Assembly (NCBI GenBank): GCA_963920765.1
Contig: OY987251.1
Span: 12,403,219-12,467,218, forward strand
Direction of reading: 5' to 3'
Length of the DNA stretch: 64,000 nt
DNA from: Ulota crispa
Lineage: Eukaryota > Streptophyta > Bryopsida > Orthotrichales > Orthotrichaceae
Position 1 is the stretch's first letter. The number at the start of each line of letters is the position of its first letter. The translations under genes were made by a program, and so were the position numbers. Below the pieces are notes generated by a model. It did no database searches. It saw only the letters and a list, made by a program, of their open reading frames with translations, and was not told where the DNA came from. This document shows positions 12,047 through 24,374 of the stretch, one piece after another.

Positions 12047-13227
12047 GCCCAAGATAGCCACAACCTTTTATTCTAAGTGGTTGAATTTTGGAAATTAGCA
12101 CCAAGTCCATTACACTAGGAGTCAAGGTTGCAAATTTCAAAATTGGTATAGCAACCAAAGGACAAGATTAAACAAGGCCCTTACAACAAAACTTGAATTT
12201 AGTAATAGTAAAAGGTCAGTTTGTTGCCTTGAAACTATTGTTAAATTTCATGAAATTGGAATTGTTTTTTATAATATTAAATAGCTTTTTGATTTGATCA
12301 GTATCACATAATGTAGTCGAAATCAAAATGGCAAAAAATCCTAGTTGACCAATACCTCCAAATCTTCAATGGGGTCTATGCGCCACCAAATTGCCATAAC
12401 AGACAACCCTATTTGGTGAGTATAAAACAGTGAGATGTGAGAAGGGATTCAAGATTTTGTGGGCAAGAATATATTCTCAATTCAAAATCAATGGGATACC
12501 TAAAAAATATCAAGTTTTTCAAGCAATAATAATTTAAAATGCACAATTACAGGACCCTATGTACACATTTATAGGTGAAATTTATTATTTTGATTAAAAA
12601 TCTTGGCTCACAGCTCATGGCTCACAAATCCCTACTCATGAAATAGCATTCCTTAATTGAAGTCCACTGCAAAATGGCTTAAACTCATGGTAGAAGACAT
12701 TTCAAGTTGTAATGTACTCTCCCTATCTAAAAGAACCTTGTACTTTGACTTAATTTTTGTCTAAAAAAACTTGTGTTTGTATGTTGACTTTTTTTTATCA
12801 GAAAAGAAAACCTATGCTTATCTCTAAAATAATCATTAATTGCTTGGCATTTTTGGTGATATTTTTTGGGTAGTTTATGCTCATTAATTGCTAATTTTAG
12901 CATTGCAAACTTGATTAAGTGATTTTTATTTGCAGATTTTGTTTATTCTTAACCTAGAATCATCAATAGTATCAGCATTGACATTTGGTTTCTTTTTATA
13001 GATAGCCTAGTTGCCCAAGTTGTCCCAACTTGTTCTTTACTTACAATTGCATTGAAACACTTCATATCAATCTTTTTTCTAATTTATGGCAACAATAACA
13101 AAATACTTGAAATTTCAAAACTTTGGCACTAAACTCATTTCTTTATTAGAAAACATTAATTCTTGAAAAAATTAAAACTTTGTTTGGAATAATTTAAACT
13201 TAATATCTAGTAACTTCAAATTACAAT
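12047..13227. other. AT-rich intergenic DNA
   Basis: No gene or bounded repeat recognised. Confidence 0.4.
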
Positions 13228-13530
13228 TTGTTGGTAACATTTCTTAACCCCCCACAAATTCTCAAGCATAGATTTTTTCTTGAGACAGAGGAAGTAAGCA
13301 ATATAACAAATAAGAGTGCTAGGGTCACAATTGTTAAGCAATTGAATGCTATGGGGTTTCTTACAAAGATTGGCATGAAATTGACTAGACACAAGTCCCG
13401 TGAAGGTTATATGAGATACGATACTAGTGTAGTCTCAGGCATAGAGATCTAGGCCTTGCAAAATATTGCAAATGCTTTTCCTAGAATTGGTGGCAACATT
13501 TCTTGGAGTGCCGTTTTGCAATATGAGCGA
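13228..13530 (+). pseudogene. Tyrosine-recombinase-like fragment (Crypton-like)
   Basis: A 74-codon open frame contains ITNKSARVTIVKQLNAMGF followed by GMKLTRHKSREGYMRYD. This order (TN-x-SGR-like stretch, then H-x-x-R in HKSR, then a Tyr a few residues on) matches the C-terminal catalytic part of tyrosine recombinases such as those of Crypton elements and the DUF3504 family. Readable sequence continues past the TAG at about 13450 (ALQNIANAFPRIGGN). The N-terminal catalytic region is absent, so this is at best a remnant. A related-looking piece (HKKQALEISRVV, NCTIHLNV) lies at 14180-14345, beyond a CACTA MITE. The family call is from motif pattern only. Confidence 0.4.
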
Positions 13531-13962
13531 CAATAATATGAATTTTTTTTCAACATGAAGCCAGCACTATCAAAGCCTTTGTCTATCAAATCTCCATCAA
13601 CGGATATTGTATCTTTTGAAAGAGCTAATTCTACAGATGCTTGTTGAAGTGGCCAACACCTTTAAGTTTTGACAAGAATGCTATTCTTCAATGCCAATCT
13701 TCTCTAGATTTTGATAGATGATCAAACCCTAATGTTGTTGAGGAAATTGAGTGTCAAGTGATATTTCACAAGAAGCAAGCACGTGTTTCACAAACTCTTA
13801 TAATTAAAGTCAAGACAAGTCGGAGCTAGCTGTATCTGGTTTTTTTAAAATTCATTCTCACTCATCTCTTGTTGATCCAACCTTCAGACCCCAACCTATC
13901 ATAGGTTACCATTGTAAAAATTTAAAAAATTGAAGTAAAAATGAAACCTATGGCTGTCCTCA

Positions 13963-14135
13963 CACTAGAAGAAACCCTTGTTTTTTATAACGGATTTTTT
14001 CGGACATCCACTTGTTTTTATGTTACGGTTGATGTTGAAAGTAACATCTTAATGTTATGTTTGATGTCATTGTTAATATGAAAACAAGCAGATGTCCAAA
14101 AATTCTGTTATAAAAAGCATGGGTTTCTTCTAGTG
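13963..14135. mobile_element. 173-bp CACTA-type MITE
   Basis: Begins CACTAGAAGAAACCC and ends GGGTTTCTTCTAGTG, with the 3-bp direct repeat TCA on both sides (13960-13962, 14136-14138), the signature of CACTA (En/Spm) transposons. The inverted similarity continues inward (ACGGATTTTTTCGGACATCC against GGATGTCCGAAAA-like sequence). Too short to code. The ends match those of the large CACTA element at 48020-51840. Confidence 0.88.
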
Positions 14136-14345
14136 TCAAGACGCACCCGGTTTTTCCTCGCAAGGGTTTTTTTGCACAAGAAGCAAGCCTTGGAGATATC
14201 TCGTGTGGTCAACACAATTGGAAGTATTGTTTTTCATGGAAACCCAAGCAATTGCACAATTCATCTGAATGTTACAAACGCTATTTCAGCAACAACAATT
14301 CATAAGAATTTGGCTGGTCCAAGTAGCAATGCAATGAATGAGTGA

Positions 14346-15401
14346 AGATAGAGTAGTTGAATTTCATTTAGAAATGGTAGTTGAATTAGATTTTAGTTCA
14401 CAATTTTCTAAACTTTTTGAATTGTTTCTTCAAAGAATCAAAACATTGAAGATTCCGACTTTACTCATTCATTTTTGAAAAACATGATCCATTTCATCTC
14501 ATTCTAGTAACATACGGTTACTGAATACGGTATGTGAGTAAACTTGAATCGTGCAAAGAAGTTTTAATATTGGCATGGAGTCAAGGCCAGCTGATTGCAA
14601 AAGAATCTAGCTCAATAAGAGCCAAATCAGCCTCCCCTATCCTTAACAAATACGTAAAGAGACTCTTAATTTGTCTAATAATTAGAAATGCTACATCAAG
14701 TTTTGTTCTATTAAGATATTTACAACATTTGGTACTTTCAATGCTTTTGATGGTGAGCTAGATAATTTTGGTGGCAAGTATGATGGAATGAGAGTTTTGT
14801 GTGTGGGGAAGAAGATTTGTGTGTGTGAGGAACAAGCTTCAATTGGCTTGCATAAAGGAGGATTTAGTTCAATGTTGGGGGGCTGTGAAAGTTTGACACA
14901 ACCAAGGTACACCAATTACAAACGCCAAATTTTCTAAAAATCTGCGCTATTCTTTGGATTTTTCTATAGCTTGGAAATTGGTTCAAAAGTGCAACTGTAG
15001 AGGGTTGCGAGGAGCAACGACGAGAGTGTGAGAGGAGAAAAGAGTAGGGTTAAAAACATGAGCAAGTGGGTCAAAACTTCTCCTAGAAAACTTCTTTTAG
15101 AAAACTTCTCTATTGCAGTTCTTCAGCCTCAACAATGGAGAAGAAAATTTCACCAAACTTGGTGAAGTCCCTCTTTGTGAACCGCGCTTTCAACGACAGC
15201 TCAATGTTCTTTGATCTCGGAGAACTCTATTTCAAAATCATGACTAAGGTAGACACATCCAAAACTGACTCCTCCCCTTGGCCAACCCTTATTGTACTTA
15301 GGGTGTACATTTCAATTCTGAATTGTACACCTTGGGTACATTGGGTCAAGATTGGGGAGGCCTTGTTAAAGGATTGGGTAGGGGTGTGTCTACCTTACCC
15401 C
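14346..15401. other. AT-rich intergenic DNA
   Basis: No gene recognised. A short palindrome built on GGTGTACAATTC lies at about 15299-15338. Confidence 0.4.
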
Positions 15402-15640
15402 TAACATTTGAGGAGGTGATCCATTTTAGAGTCCTATGCCATTTCAACTTCAAAATTTCATAACTAATTCCACAAAGCTCCAAAAAATATAAAACAACTT
15501 GGGTCACATGCCATTTCCTCATGTCTTTGAAGGAAAATTTACTGAAAAATATTTCAAAAAGTTTGACCTCCCTAAAATTCAGTTGTAGCCTGATGTACCA
15601 TTCATGAGCCTCCTATGTTAGAGGGGCACTAGGAAAGCTC
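15402..15640. repeat. Partial copy of the 44390-44697 repeat
   Basis: TTTGAGGAGGTG, then CAACTTCAAAATTTCATAAC, TAATTCCACAAA and ACTGAAAAATATTTCAA occur in the same order here and at 44480-44660. The conserved TA-flanked ends are not intact at this copy. Confidence 0.75.
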
Positions 15641-15670
15641 TTTTGATAATTGTGGTTTGCGTTGTTAGGT

Positions 15671-15806
15671 CATCCCCAATGTATCCGTAACACAACACGT
15701 CAAAACCCACCCTGACATATTAACATAACCAACATATCATGATCTAATGACTGTTAATATGTCAAGGTGGGTTTTGGCGTGCTTTATAACTAATACATTG
15801 GGGATG
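15671..15806. mobile_element. 136-bp MITE, CATCCCCAATGTAT ends
   Basis: CATCCCCAATGTAT at the left and ATACATTGGGGATG at the right, with the inner arms also paired (AAAACCCACC and GGTGGGTTTT; CATATTAACA and TGTTAATATG), so the element folds into one long hairpin. Confidence 0.75.
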
Positions 15807-15812
15807 CTCATA

Positions 15813-16229
15813 GGACATCCCCAATCCAGTCGGGATATGAGCTTCGGAAAGTGTGTTAGCCCGTGCCTGACTTGGAGTCAAGTATAGAGCAAGGCCATGT
15901 CCCCAATACAATAGCTCTAATGCAAGCTAGATCTGACACACACTAAACATGAGTTTTTAATAATTTATGTATTTTTTAAATGCTTGTGTGGCTGATTCAT
16001 GTCAAAAGTATTTGAAATTCCCTGAAATTGCGTCACAATCAAAGCTAGAGTGGTATGCGGGACTCTCCAAACAGTGCAAATTTGCAAAAGAGGGGCTCTT
16101 GTGTGGGGAGTCCTGAAAAATGCAGTATGGTTTACCTGCTACATTAGAGCCCATGTTTTTGCTCAAGTCCTGTTTAAAGCACTACACAAGCTTTTCCCTG
16201 CCTCTTTTACTGCTGCATTGGGGATGCCC
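15813..16229. mobile_element. Second element with ACATCCCCAAT ends
   Basis: Starts GGACATCCCCAAT next to the preceding MITE and ends ATTGGGGATGCC near 16214-16228. The terminal repeat is short and a target duplication is not clear. A small open frame overlaps the right end but shows no recognisable protein. Confidence 0.5.
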
Positions 16230-16796
16230 TTAGTTTGTAGCCTATTAATCTCCTCCAGCCCGTTTTCCGGCGGAGTGTTCGTATTTTACCTCTGCAATGA
16301 AGCCTCAGAAAATCAGGCATACACATTTAGCGGCGCTTTCAACAAACTTGAGCGAATTATGAGAATCTCAATTACGAGCAAAGCTGCGCAGGAGTTGTTG
16401 ATATACGGAACATTGATTACGATGATTTAGCCGCCTGACAAAACAAGCGTGGACTGGCAACTCAAGGAACGAGTGTGGATACACTGACAGCCCTCGGAAT
16501 CTCGCCGATTCTGGGGGCCGTCTTGGGCTCTCCGCTGGAATTGCCTCCCTTCGTAAAGACAACCGGATTGCAGAGGGATTTCATGCAATCACACCCCCAC
16601 ACCCCGGCCGCCATCCCAAGACAACCCCCCATCCCTTCCAATCAGTGATCATAATTGTGATTTTCACGATTACCTCAAGCGGCTAAAAACCACTGCTGCA
16701 GCTGCAAAAACTGCGTATTCTTTGTACCGGTAAACTCAAAACGAGGAAGAGATTTTTTTGCAAAAAGAGCCACACCTGTGAACGCAACTAAGCTTA

Positions 16797-17224
16797 AGGT
16801 AAGGTAGTGTGCTCATAAACCGTCCATCTAAGAGCTCATCCACCTTTTTCATGGTTTTCCGTTTTCAGTTCATTTTTTAGACAAAGAGAAATAGATGTGG
16901 AATGTAACACAAGTCGTTTCATAGTTTTTGAAGCATTTTTGAATTACTTATGAGTTTTCAAAGTGCATGTGTCATAGGTCTCTATTTATGACCCTAGACC
17001 TTCCAAGTCCAAGAACAGTTCACTTGCAAATTGTGAAGAGATTTTAGAAATGCAAGGAGAATGATTGGCTCTTGCAATTAAAAACACCTTAAATTTCTTC
17101 CATGCATTCAATGACTGTAAGAAAAGGCCAATTTAAGAACAACCCACTGCACCATTTCACTAACTTACAGGCTACCTGGACGGTTCAGCGAGCGGTTTAT
17201 AAGCACACTAAGCTTACCTTACCT
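16797..17224. mobile_element. 428-bp MITE, AGGTAAGGTA ends
   Basis: AGGTAAGGTAGTGTGCTCAT at the left is matched in inverted orientation at the right end by AGGTAAGGTA, then an AGCTTA insertion, then GTGTGCTTAT, ending at 17224; the paired sequence continues to AAACCG. It is flanked by TA on the left but CA on the right, so the proposed TA duplication is imperfect. It lies in the 5' flank of the cytokinin dehydrogenase gene. Confidence 0.65.
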
Positions 17225-18434
17225 CATCTTCAACAATAACATCAATCACCCGGAGCATGATTTCTCTTCCAATACGATCCACATAGCCGTAGTACTGTAC
17301 TCACAGTTCCTGAAATTCGCAAACGACGTACAGTAAGTTAGCTATGGAGTCGCAGATCTCGAATTTACTTCTGGTGGGCCAGCAGCAGCAGCAAGCGAAG
17401 TTAGGGTGAGAAGGGGGGGATGTAAAATGGGGCAGACATGGTCATAAATGAGCATGTCAGAGAGTTAGCTTCGATAAAAATGGCCGCTAGAATTTAATCA
17501 AAGATCAGATTCGGAAGAGACTGCCAATTGCTGGCAGTGAGGGGGCGGGGGGAGGGGGGGCGATTGACGAAGATATTGTTGTTGCTGTGCCGCCTGCGGA
17601 TCCTTTATGACGAAACCAATGTTGGTCGTTCCGTTTCCCGAGAGCACAGCCCCAGACGTGAAGTCGTCACTTCTCAAGGACAGCGCCGCTACGTGCGAGA
17701 GAAGAGCTCACCTGGGCGGTTTGCAAGGACACGAGTGACGGGCGAGTCTCCTCGCCCCCCCTCCCCCCCTCCCCTCTCCCAGCGCCGTGGTACCTGAATT
17801 TTGTCATGAGAAAATCGTCGTTGTGACAGATCAGGTTGAATGGGTTTTTGGTGCGGTGGTGATCAAATTCAATCCAGAATCTGTACGCGCCGTCCTTGCT
17901 GCTGTCGTTTTAGTTATAACAAGGTACTGAACATTTTCCTGAGCTGAATCGAGTGGGGAGTGATTTGTCGCCGCAGTTCGTTGCCGCTCTTTTCTCCATA
18001 ATTCCAGTTGGAGTTTCTTCGCACGATTGAAGAAAATCAGACACGCTCGAGTTTTCTGTCACAGTCGATCCGGAGAAGGGTTAACTTACTTAGTACAGTA
18101 CAGGAAATGTGAGACACACGAGCCAGTGAGATTGTCACCCGAAACCTCAGTACGAGGAGGATGCATTCCACCTCCCATGTTGATGATGCTGCACCATTTC
18201 TCGTCGCCTTCACAGGCCAATCATCGGCAATGTCGTCAGTAGAAGCTCAACATTTTTCTTTTGCCGAAACCGAGCTGTTGTGAGAGTTGTTTTGAGAAAA
18301 ACGTCAATCTAGAGACCTCTACGTCACGTCAACTTCGGGAGATTTCGGTAGACAGAATGAAAGAGGTGCAGCAGCAGCAGCAGAAGAGTAGTAGAAGACG
18401 AAGAGAGTATTACTGTTATTGTTATTATTCCGTC
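17225..18434 (+). promoter_or_regulatory. GC-rich 5' flank of the cytokinin dehydrogenase gene
   Basis: Base composition rises sharply from about 17.3 kb, as in the exons that follow, with a G-run at 17540-17560 and a C-run at 17755-17775. No upstream exon is recognised. Presumably promoter and 5' leader; the reading frame of exon 1 stays open back to an ATG at 18261, so part of this could be coded if an earlier start is used. Confidence 0.4.
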
Positions 18435-21400
18435 ATGCGCTGTCTGCTCGGGAGCTGGACCAAGCTGGCGGCGACTTGGACGCTCCTTGTGTGTGTGCTG
18501 CTGGCGAGAGGCCGGAAGAGTCACGTTGAAGATCACCATCACTTGGTGCTTCTGTCATCCCTGCCCCTGGATGGCTCGCTCACCTTCTCGAACACGCCGT
18601 CAGCTGCCTCCGACTTCGGTCGAATCCATTTTGCATTGCCGAGCGCCGTGCTGTACCCGCGGTCAGTTCACGACATTCAGGTCACCGTCCGTGCTGTGGC
18701 GAGCTCGGGGCTCACCGTTGCTGCCAAAGGCCGCGGACGCTCTGTCCATGGACAAGCCCAGGTACGTAACAGTAACACCCCCCCTCCCTCCAGCCGTCCT
18801 TGATGCTGATAGATACCTACACTTGTATTATGTGTACTAACTTCTCTCGTTTTCTATGCCATAATCGAACTACAATTGTTCAAACGTCTTTGTCAAAGCC
18901 TTTCTCTGACTTGGCATCGCAGCAATTTTTGTTAATTTCCCTCTGTCAGTTTCAGGACTTCACATTTTTCCTGTGAGCGGTTAAACGTTTCTGACTATTT
19001 CTTCTTCTGTGATTTTTCCCTGTCTGTCAATTTCCCTGTTAGTACGCAGGGACTTCATACGCAAATCCCTCCAAGAAAATTGACGAGAGTTTGTTGTGCA
19101 TTTTTCTGTGCAATAATCGAGCTACACTTGTTCAGACGTCTTTGTCAAAGCCTCCCTCTGAAATGACATTCTTAAATCACTCGACAAACTATCTTTGCCT
19201 GATGTTGTAATACACATGTTATGGCACTAAAATTTTGCGACCTTAGGTGGTAAGATTAAAGAGATTTCCATCCTTCCACGTTCAGGTTTGAAACGGTGTC
19301 TGAATAAAGAGACTTTGTTACGAATCTTGGCTTTGAGTTTGAATTTGAGTGAGGACTTGGGTCACTTACCTTGGGGGGTATGAGCTGGGAGTTGGTACCA
19401 TGATTTTGACATGATGAGGTTATGTGTAGTCAAAGCATGGTCATTTGCTGTCGTAGCCAACCGCCGGACTGCAGACTGCGTTGATTGAAAGTCCAGTTTT
19501 ACTCAGAACAGTACTTTGATGCCTTCTGTCGTACCCTCATTGATTGGATATGAAGTTTTCAATGATAAAGGTTTAGAGCTGACACTGGGTTGTGTCAGTG
19601 CCCTATGGAGTTTAGCTAATTGATCCCTTTCGCAACTGACTACGTAACTATCAAGTAGTGGGTGTCCCATAGTTTCAAATGAGGCAGTTCATTTTAACCC
19701 AGTTCAAAGACTTTCTTGCAATTTCAGCAGTGAACCTTTTTCTCTTAAATTTCAGTAGGGCTCCAAATAAAATTTGTCGATTATGAAAATAAGCAATAGA
19801 ATCCATACCTGGCTTTGCAGCAAAAGAAATGTGGAGTCTGCACCAGTATGGGTGGCTCTGATCACGCACAGCGGGGTGCATGGAATTAGTCAGAAGTAAC
19901 TCATGAGCAGCTGATTATCTTCTCCTTCCATACTGGCAGTTGCAATAAAATATTCTGAGTTGCAGACTACCTGCATATTCTTCTGACTCTGCAAGCCGGC
20001 GGTCCCAAGTTTAGTAGGACCACTCCAAGAGCCTTTTCTTTCCTGCTACTACTATATGACCCCTGGACACAGAGAGAGCCTTGATTCTACGTAGGTTAGC
20101 TTTAACTGAAATCGTGTGCCAAGGTCGCATGGGATCCGTAAGTTGAGCACAGTCTTTCATGGCAGGTGCAAGAGGATATAAATCGCATAAAGGCAAGGCG
20201 AATCCAAGATCTCTCGTACAGACAATCTAGATTTCCTGTCACACTGACAAATCAATTGAACTGTCTTGGATTTCTCGCTTGGCGATATTCCATACCTTGT
20301 TTTTTCACATGGAGGTTGTTTTTATATGTTTGTGTGTGCCAACAAACCAGGCGCTGAACGGGGTGGTCATAGAAATGTCGTCATTGAAAGGCATCAGAGT
20401 TGCTCCGCAAGGAGAGGCCGGTCCTGGTCCACAGCAACCGTTCGTAGACGCCGCAGGAGGAGAGCTCTGGATCGACGTCTTGAAAGCCACGCTCAAGAAA
20501 GGCATGGCACCCCGGTCCTGGACTGACTACCTATACCTAAGCATCGGTGGCACGCTCTCCAACGCCGGCGTGGGTGGGCAATCCTTCCGCTTTGGACCTG
20601 AAATCAGCAACGTGCTGCAGCTCGACGTCGTCACAGGAACGGGCCGCTCGGTGCAGTGCTCGCCCACCAAGCATCCCGACTTGTTTTATGGCGTTCTCGG
20701 CGGTCTGGGCCAGTTTGGGATCATCACGAGCGCACGCATTGTTCTTGAGCCAGCTCACGAGCAGGTGCCTGTTCTTTCCATCAGTCGTCACATATACCAG
20801 ATAGAAATTAGGACTCTCTCCCAGTACATGTTGAGATCTTGAAGTCCTACATAAATTCCAGCTAATAGCGTTGAGCAACTTAATTTCCCAGTTTAGTGTC
20901 CGTGCGTTCTCCTTCTCTTCCAGCCAGATCCTCTTTGAACTTGTTTGAGTCATTCAAGTAAATCCATGTGGTGTGAACACAATGGGTCGTAACAACCATC
21001 ATACTAATACGTTTCAGATTTGGTAAGAATCACTATCTTCAAAGCTAACATCGATAAGAGTTGTCAAAAATAGTGCGTACTTTGAAACCCTATCGTCTCT
21101 CAGTTGTCTCCAGTCGCAACGTACGAAGATGTACTTCAACCTTGGAAGCTAATGCCCGCCTCAAAGAGGTGCTTGACTCTTCATCAAGCGTTGAAGATTC
21201 ATCCATGGCTGTCACATTGGACCAACCTTAAACCCCCTGTCCATCCAACATAAACTTAAATGGTCACGGCACCAACACATGTACTTTTTTTTCTTGTCTT
21301 TTTTAAAGTATGGGTACGGACACAACCTCGCAATTACGGTCTAACATCTGCCCCTTGATTTAAACTTGGACAACCCACCCCAGCCAAATCTCGCCCGATA

Positions 21401-22793
21401 TGACAATTCTGGATTCATCTCCTACAAAACTTGAGAGAATGTGAAATTTCCATATATCCTCCACTTTTGGCATTGGCTGGGGATGTCCAGATCGTGATAA
21501 TATTATCTGGTTTTGCTCTGCAGGTGAGATGGATTCGAGTGATGTACACCGACTTTGCCGCGTTCACGCGGGACCAAGAGAGCCTCGTATCGCAGTCTCC
21601 TGAAGTGTCATTCGATTACATCGAAGGCTTCATTGTGTTGAAGAACGAGGACATGAACAATGGCTGGAACTCAGTGCCGTTCGATGGGAAGAAGATCGAC
21701 GTGGACATGATCCCCGACGAAGGAGGGTCCGTATTGTACTACATCGAGCTCGTAAAAAAGTTCAGCTGGAGCGAGATGGACACTCTTAATCAGGTAGAGG
21801 CCATAGTCGTCGCCATCTTCATTACCAAATTGAGTTGACGTGATTTCTGTTGTGTTGTTATTTTGTATTGACGAAAATTGAAACCCTGTTGCAGACGGTG
21901 GAGAGAATGCTGGCTCCATTGAGCTTCATCTCAACCCTGATTTTCACCACGGATGTCCCTTACTCGAAGTTCCTGAACAGGCTTCACGAGGTTGAGCTGA
22001 ACTTGGCTTCGCAAGGACTGTGGGATGTGCCCCATCCATGGCTTAACCTGTTTGTGCCGCGATCGTCGATTGCTTCCTTCGACGCTCTGATTTTCAAGCA
22101 CATGATCAAAAGCGACTTTAGTGGACCTATCCTCATCTACCCTCTCAAACGTGAAAGGTAATCGCTTTCTTCCTCAAGTCTAGTGCTTATTCTCCATGGA
22201 GTCAATCATTGGATATGGATAGCATGTTTATATGTAATTATCTTCCTTCTTTCATAATATGGTATTCCTTTTAAACCCTTGCAAATAACATCTCTTGCCA
22301 CTCTAGAGGCTGAACAAGTTATTCTTCCTATGAATATAAAGCTCTGGTTTTTCGGTACCTAATTTGATTTAGGAGAAGGACTAGGTCGTTACCACACATC
22401 TGATATACGAAGTTCTTGATCACGATCGCTTGTTGGTTGATGAGCAGGTGGGAGTCACGATCCTCTGCGGTGATACCAGACGAAGCCATATTCTACCTCG
22501 TGGCTTTCCTTCGCATTTCGTTGCCGTCATCTGGGCCTCTTCTAAGCAGCTTGATCGCCGAAAACGACAAGATAATGGAGGTCTGTCACAGCGCAGGGCT
22601 AGGGTGCAAGATGTACCTCCCTGAGCACGAAGATCCCGAGAGCTGGAAACTCCATTTCGGGAAACGCTGGGAGACCTTCGCTCGCAGGAAACAGCAATAC
22701 GATCCGCATTGCGTCCTCGCCCCGGGTCAGAACGTCTTCCCCAGAATAGGAGTTCAGCGTCTCACAACGTCTGCAACAGCAGGAATTGCTTGA
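18435..22793 (+). CDS. CKX: Cytokinin dehydrogenase (cytokinin oxidase), five exons
   Basis: FAD enzyme that cleaves the side chain of cytokinins. Exons 18435-18761, 20351-20764, 21524-21793, 21895-22157 and 22448-22793 join in frame at GT-AG borders and give about 539 residues, normal for the family. The chosen ATG starts a secretion-type signal (MRCLLGSWTK, then a hydrophobic run); in-frame ATGs at 18357 and 18261 would only add a polar extension. The FAD-binding part has AVLYPRS and KGRGRSVHG. The substrate domain has WTDYLYL with the catalytic Asp (about D168), GGTLSNAG, GQSFRFGPEISNV and FYGVLGGLGQFGIIT. The C-terminus has YDPHCVLAPGQNVF. Oddity: the family's GHS, whose His carries covalent FAD, reads GRS here (about R102, codon CGC). 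Everything else looks intact. Convergent with the serine acetyltransferase gene. Confidence 0.95.
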
Positions 22794-24374
22794 AAACCCC
22801 CCCAAGGCATCAATCAAAGCAACTGCGAGAGCTCAAGCTAGAAGGATTAAGGTTGGCATCTAGCAATCATCAAACACATTTACTTCGAAATCTAGCAACT
22901 GAAGAGTGAAGAAAACGTTTCATCTTCGTGGATATTTCGGAGTGAGCTCCTGGAAGAAGACCAAATTCGAGGTAAAAGAAGCCACGAGAGTGGACCCTTT
23001 TTCTCGTCATCACGAACTACGCCAATATTTGTAAACTAGATGATGCTGCTCATAGCAAGTCGTAGCTGGAAAATCACAACGAATATAATGGAGCATTTGC
23101 ACCTGATCACTGAACTGGTTCCGCAGAACTTGTTGCGGATACCATGGGCATGATAAGTGCATGCGCTTTGGAGTTTTGCTGTTGAAACCACGGAATTATG
23201 TTATAACTTGCAACAGATGCAAGTGTAATTAATGGAGAAACAGGATTCTCTTGCCGACTCAAAAAAAGTAAAAGATACTGAACTGTTTCGAAGATCTGTA
23301 CTCAATTGCAGAATTATCAAGTTTTTGTTACCGGAAACGCTTGTCATGAATGCTTATTCCAGGCTCTCTCTTGCTTTGGGCACCGTCTTTGAGCTTTCAA
23401 TCTTCATTCTCTGCCACTGTTGATGAATTTGCACTTTCTTTCCGTATTCCACGTGCATCAGTACCCTCCTTTGGCTGTACCAAATACAAAGTACGCGTAA
23501 GTCACCAGCAATGTGTCCTGTCCTGCTGACCGTTGGTTTTATACAGCCTTTTAGGTTGGTTGCATAACTCACATTAAATAGTCGGAATTGAGACTATCTC
23601 GGAGGCCGAAGGAAAAATTCTGCAGTAACTTATTTGGACTGTTGCACTTGTTACAGTTATTTGTAGAGGTTACGTTCCAATATGAACCGAATGGCAGAGA
23701 ATCTGCTGTTATGAATTGCAGATGTATCACAGAACCAAAGCCAGGTTGTAGTATAGGGTTAAATTACACCTTACTGAAAAAATAGGTTTCAGTTTCATAG
23801 GTATCGTAGCCGTTACCTTCGTCGTTGTTTTAGTGGACAGGGTCATCATTCAATTGTTCCCTGGTTGTCAATTCCTCAGTTGCTTTGATGCTCTGAAAAC
23901 TTGTCATACTTGGCTTCCTTCGAACCCTCCCCGCCTGAAGGAGAGACTCAAAACTATAGCTTCTGCCTTTCTCACAAAAACCTCTTAAGAGCTGATGTAC
24001 ACATTCAACACGTTATTCCCTCCAAGCAGCATCTTCCACACTTTTCTGACATCCCATGGAAAATTGATCTCAGCTGACTTTCAGTTTACACATGCATGTT
24101 ACATGGACACGAATTGAAAGAAGGATCATAATTATGCCCGTTAGCTTACCGAAACACGTCCGATCACGACGTTTTTTCACTCCCGATGCCTTGCTGCAGG
24201 TAAATCGATGCAGATAAGCAGAGAGCTACTTATCAACGCCGTGCAACATGTGAACGCTGAAGGTTGTCCATAGACAATCCATAAAAATACACCGGCCAAC
24301 ACAAAATAGCGCATGCTCAGATGCATATATATTCTTTTGCAACAAAACTATCCAGACAGAAATTTCTGGAAGGC
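22794..24374. other. Intergenic region between convergent genes
   Basis: Holds the 3' ends of the CKX (+) and serine acetyltransferase (-) transcripts. No further gene or bounded repeat recognised; short open frames at 23232-23785 carry no known motif. Confidence 0.5.

Noticed and set aside
16050..16430. 126-codon plus-strand open frame upstream of CKX
   Set aside because: It overlaps the end of an inverted-repeat element and shows no known domain or splice partner to the CKX gene.
18261..18434. Earlier CKX start codons at 18261 and 18357
   Set aside because: They would place about 30-60 polar, Gln/Arg-rich residues before the hydrophobic signal; the ATG at 18435 gives an ordinary secretory N-terminus. 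They remain possible.
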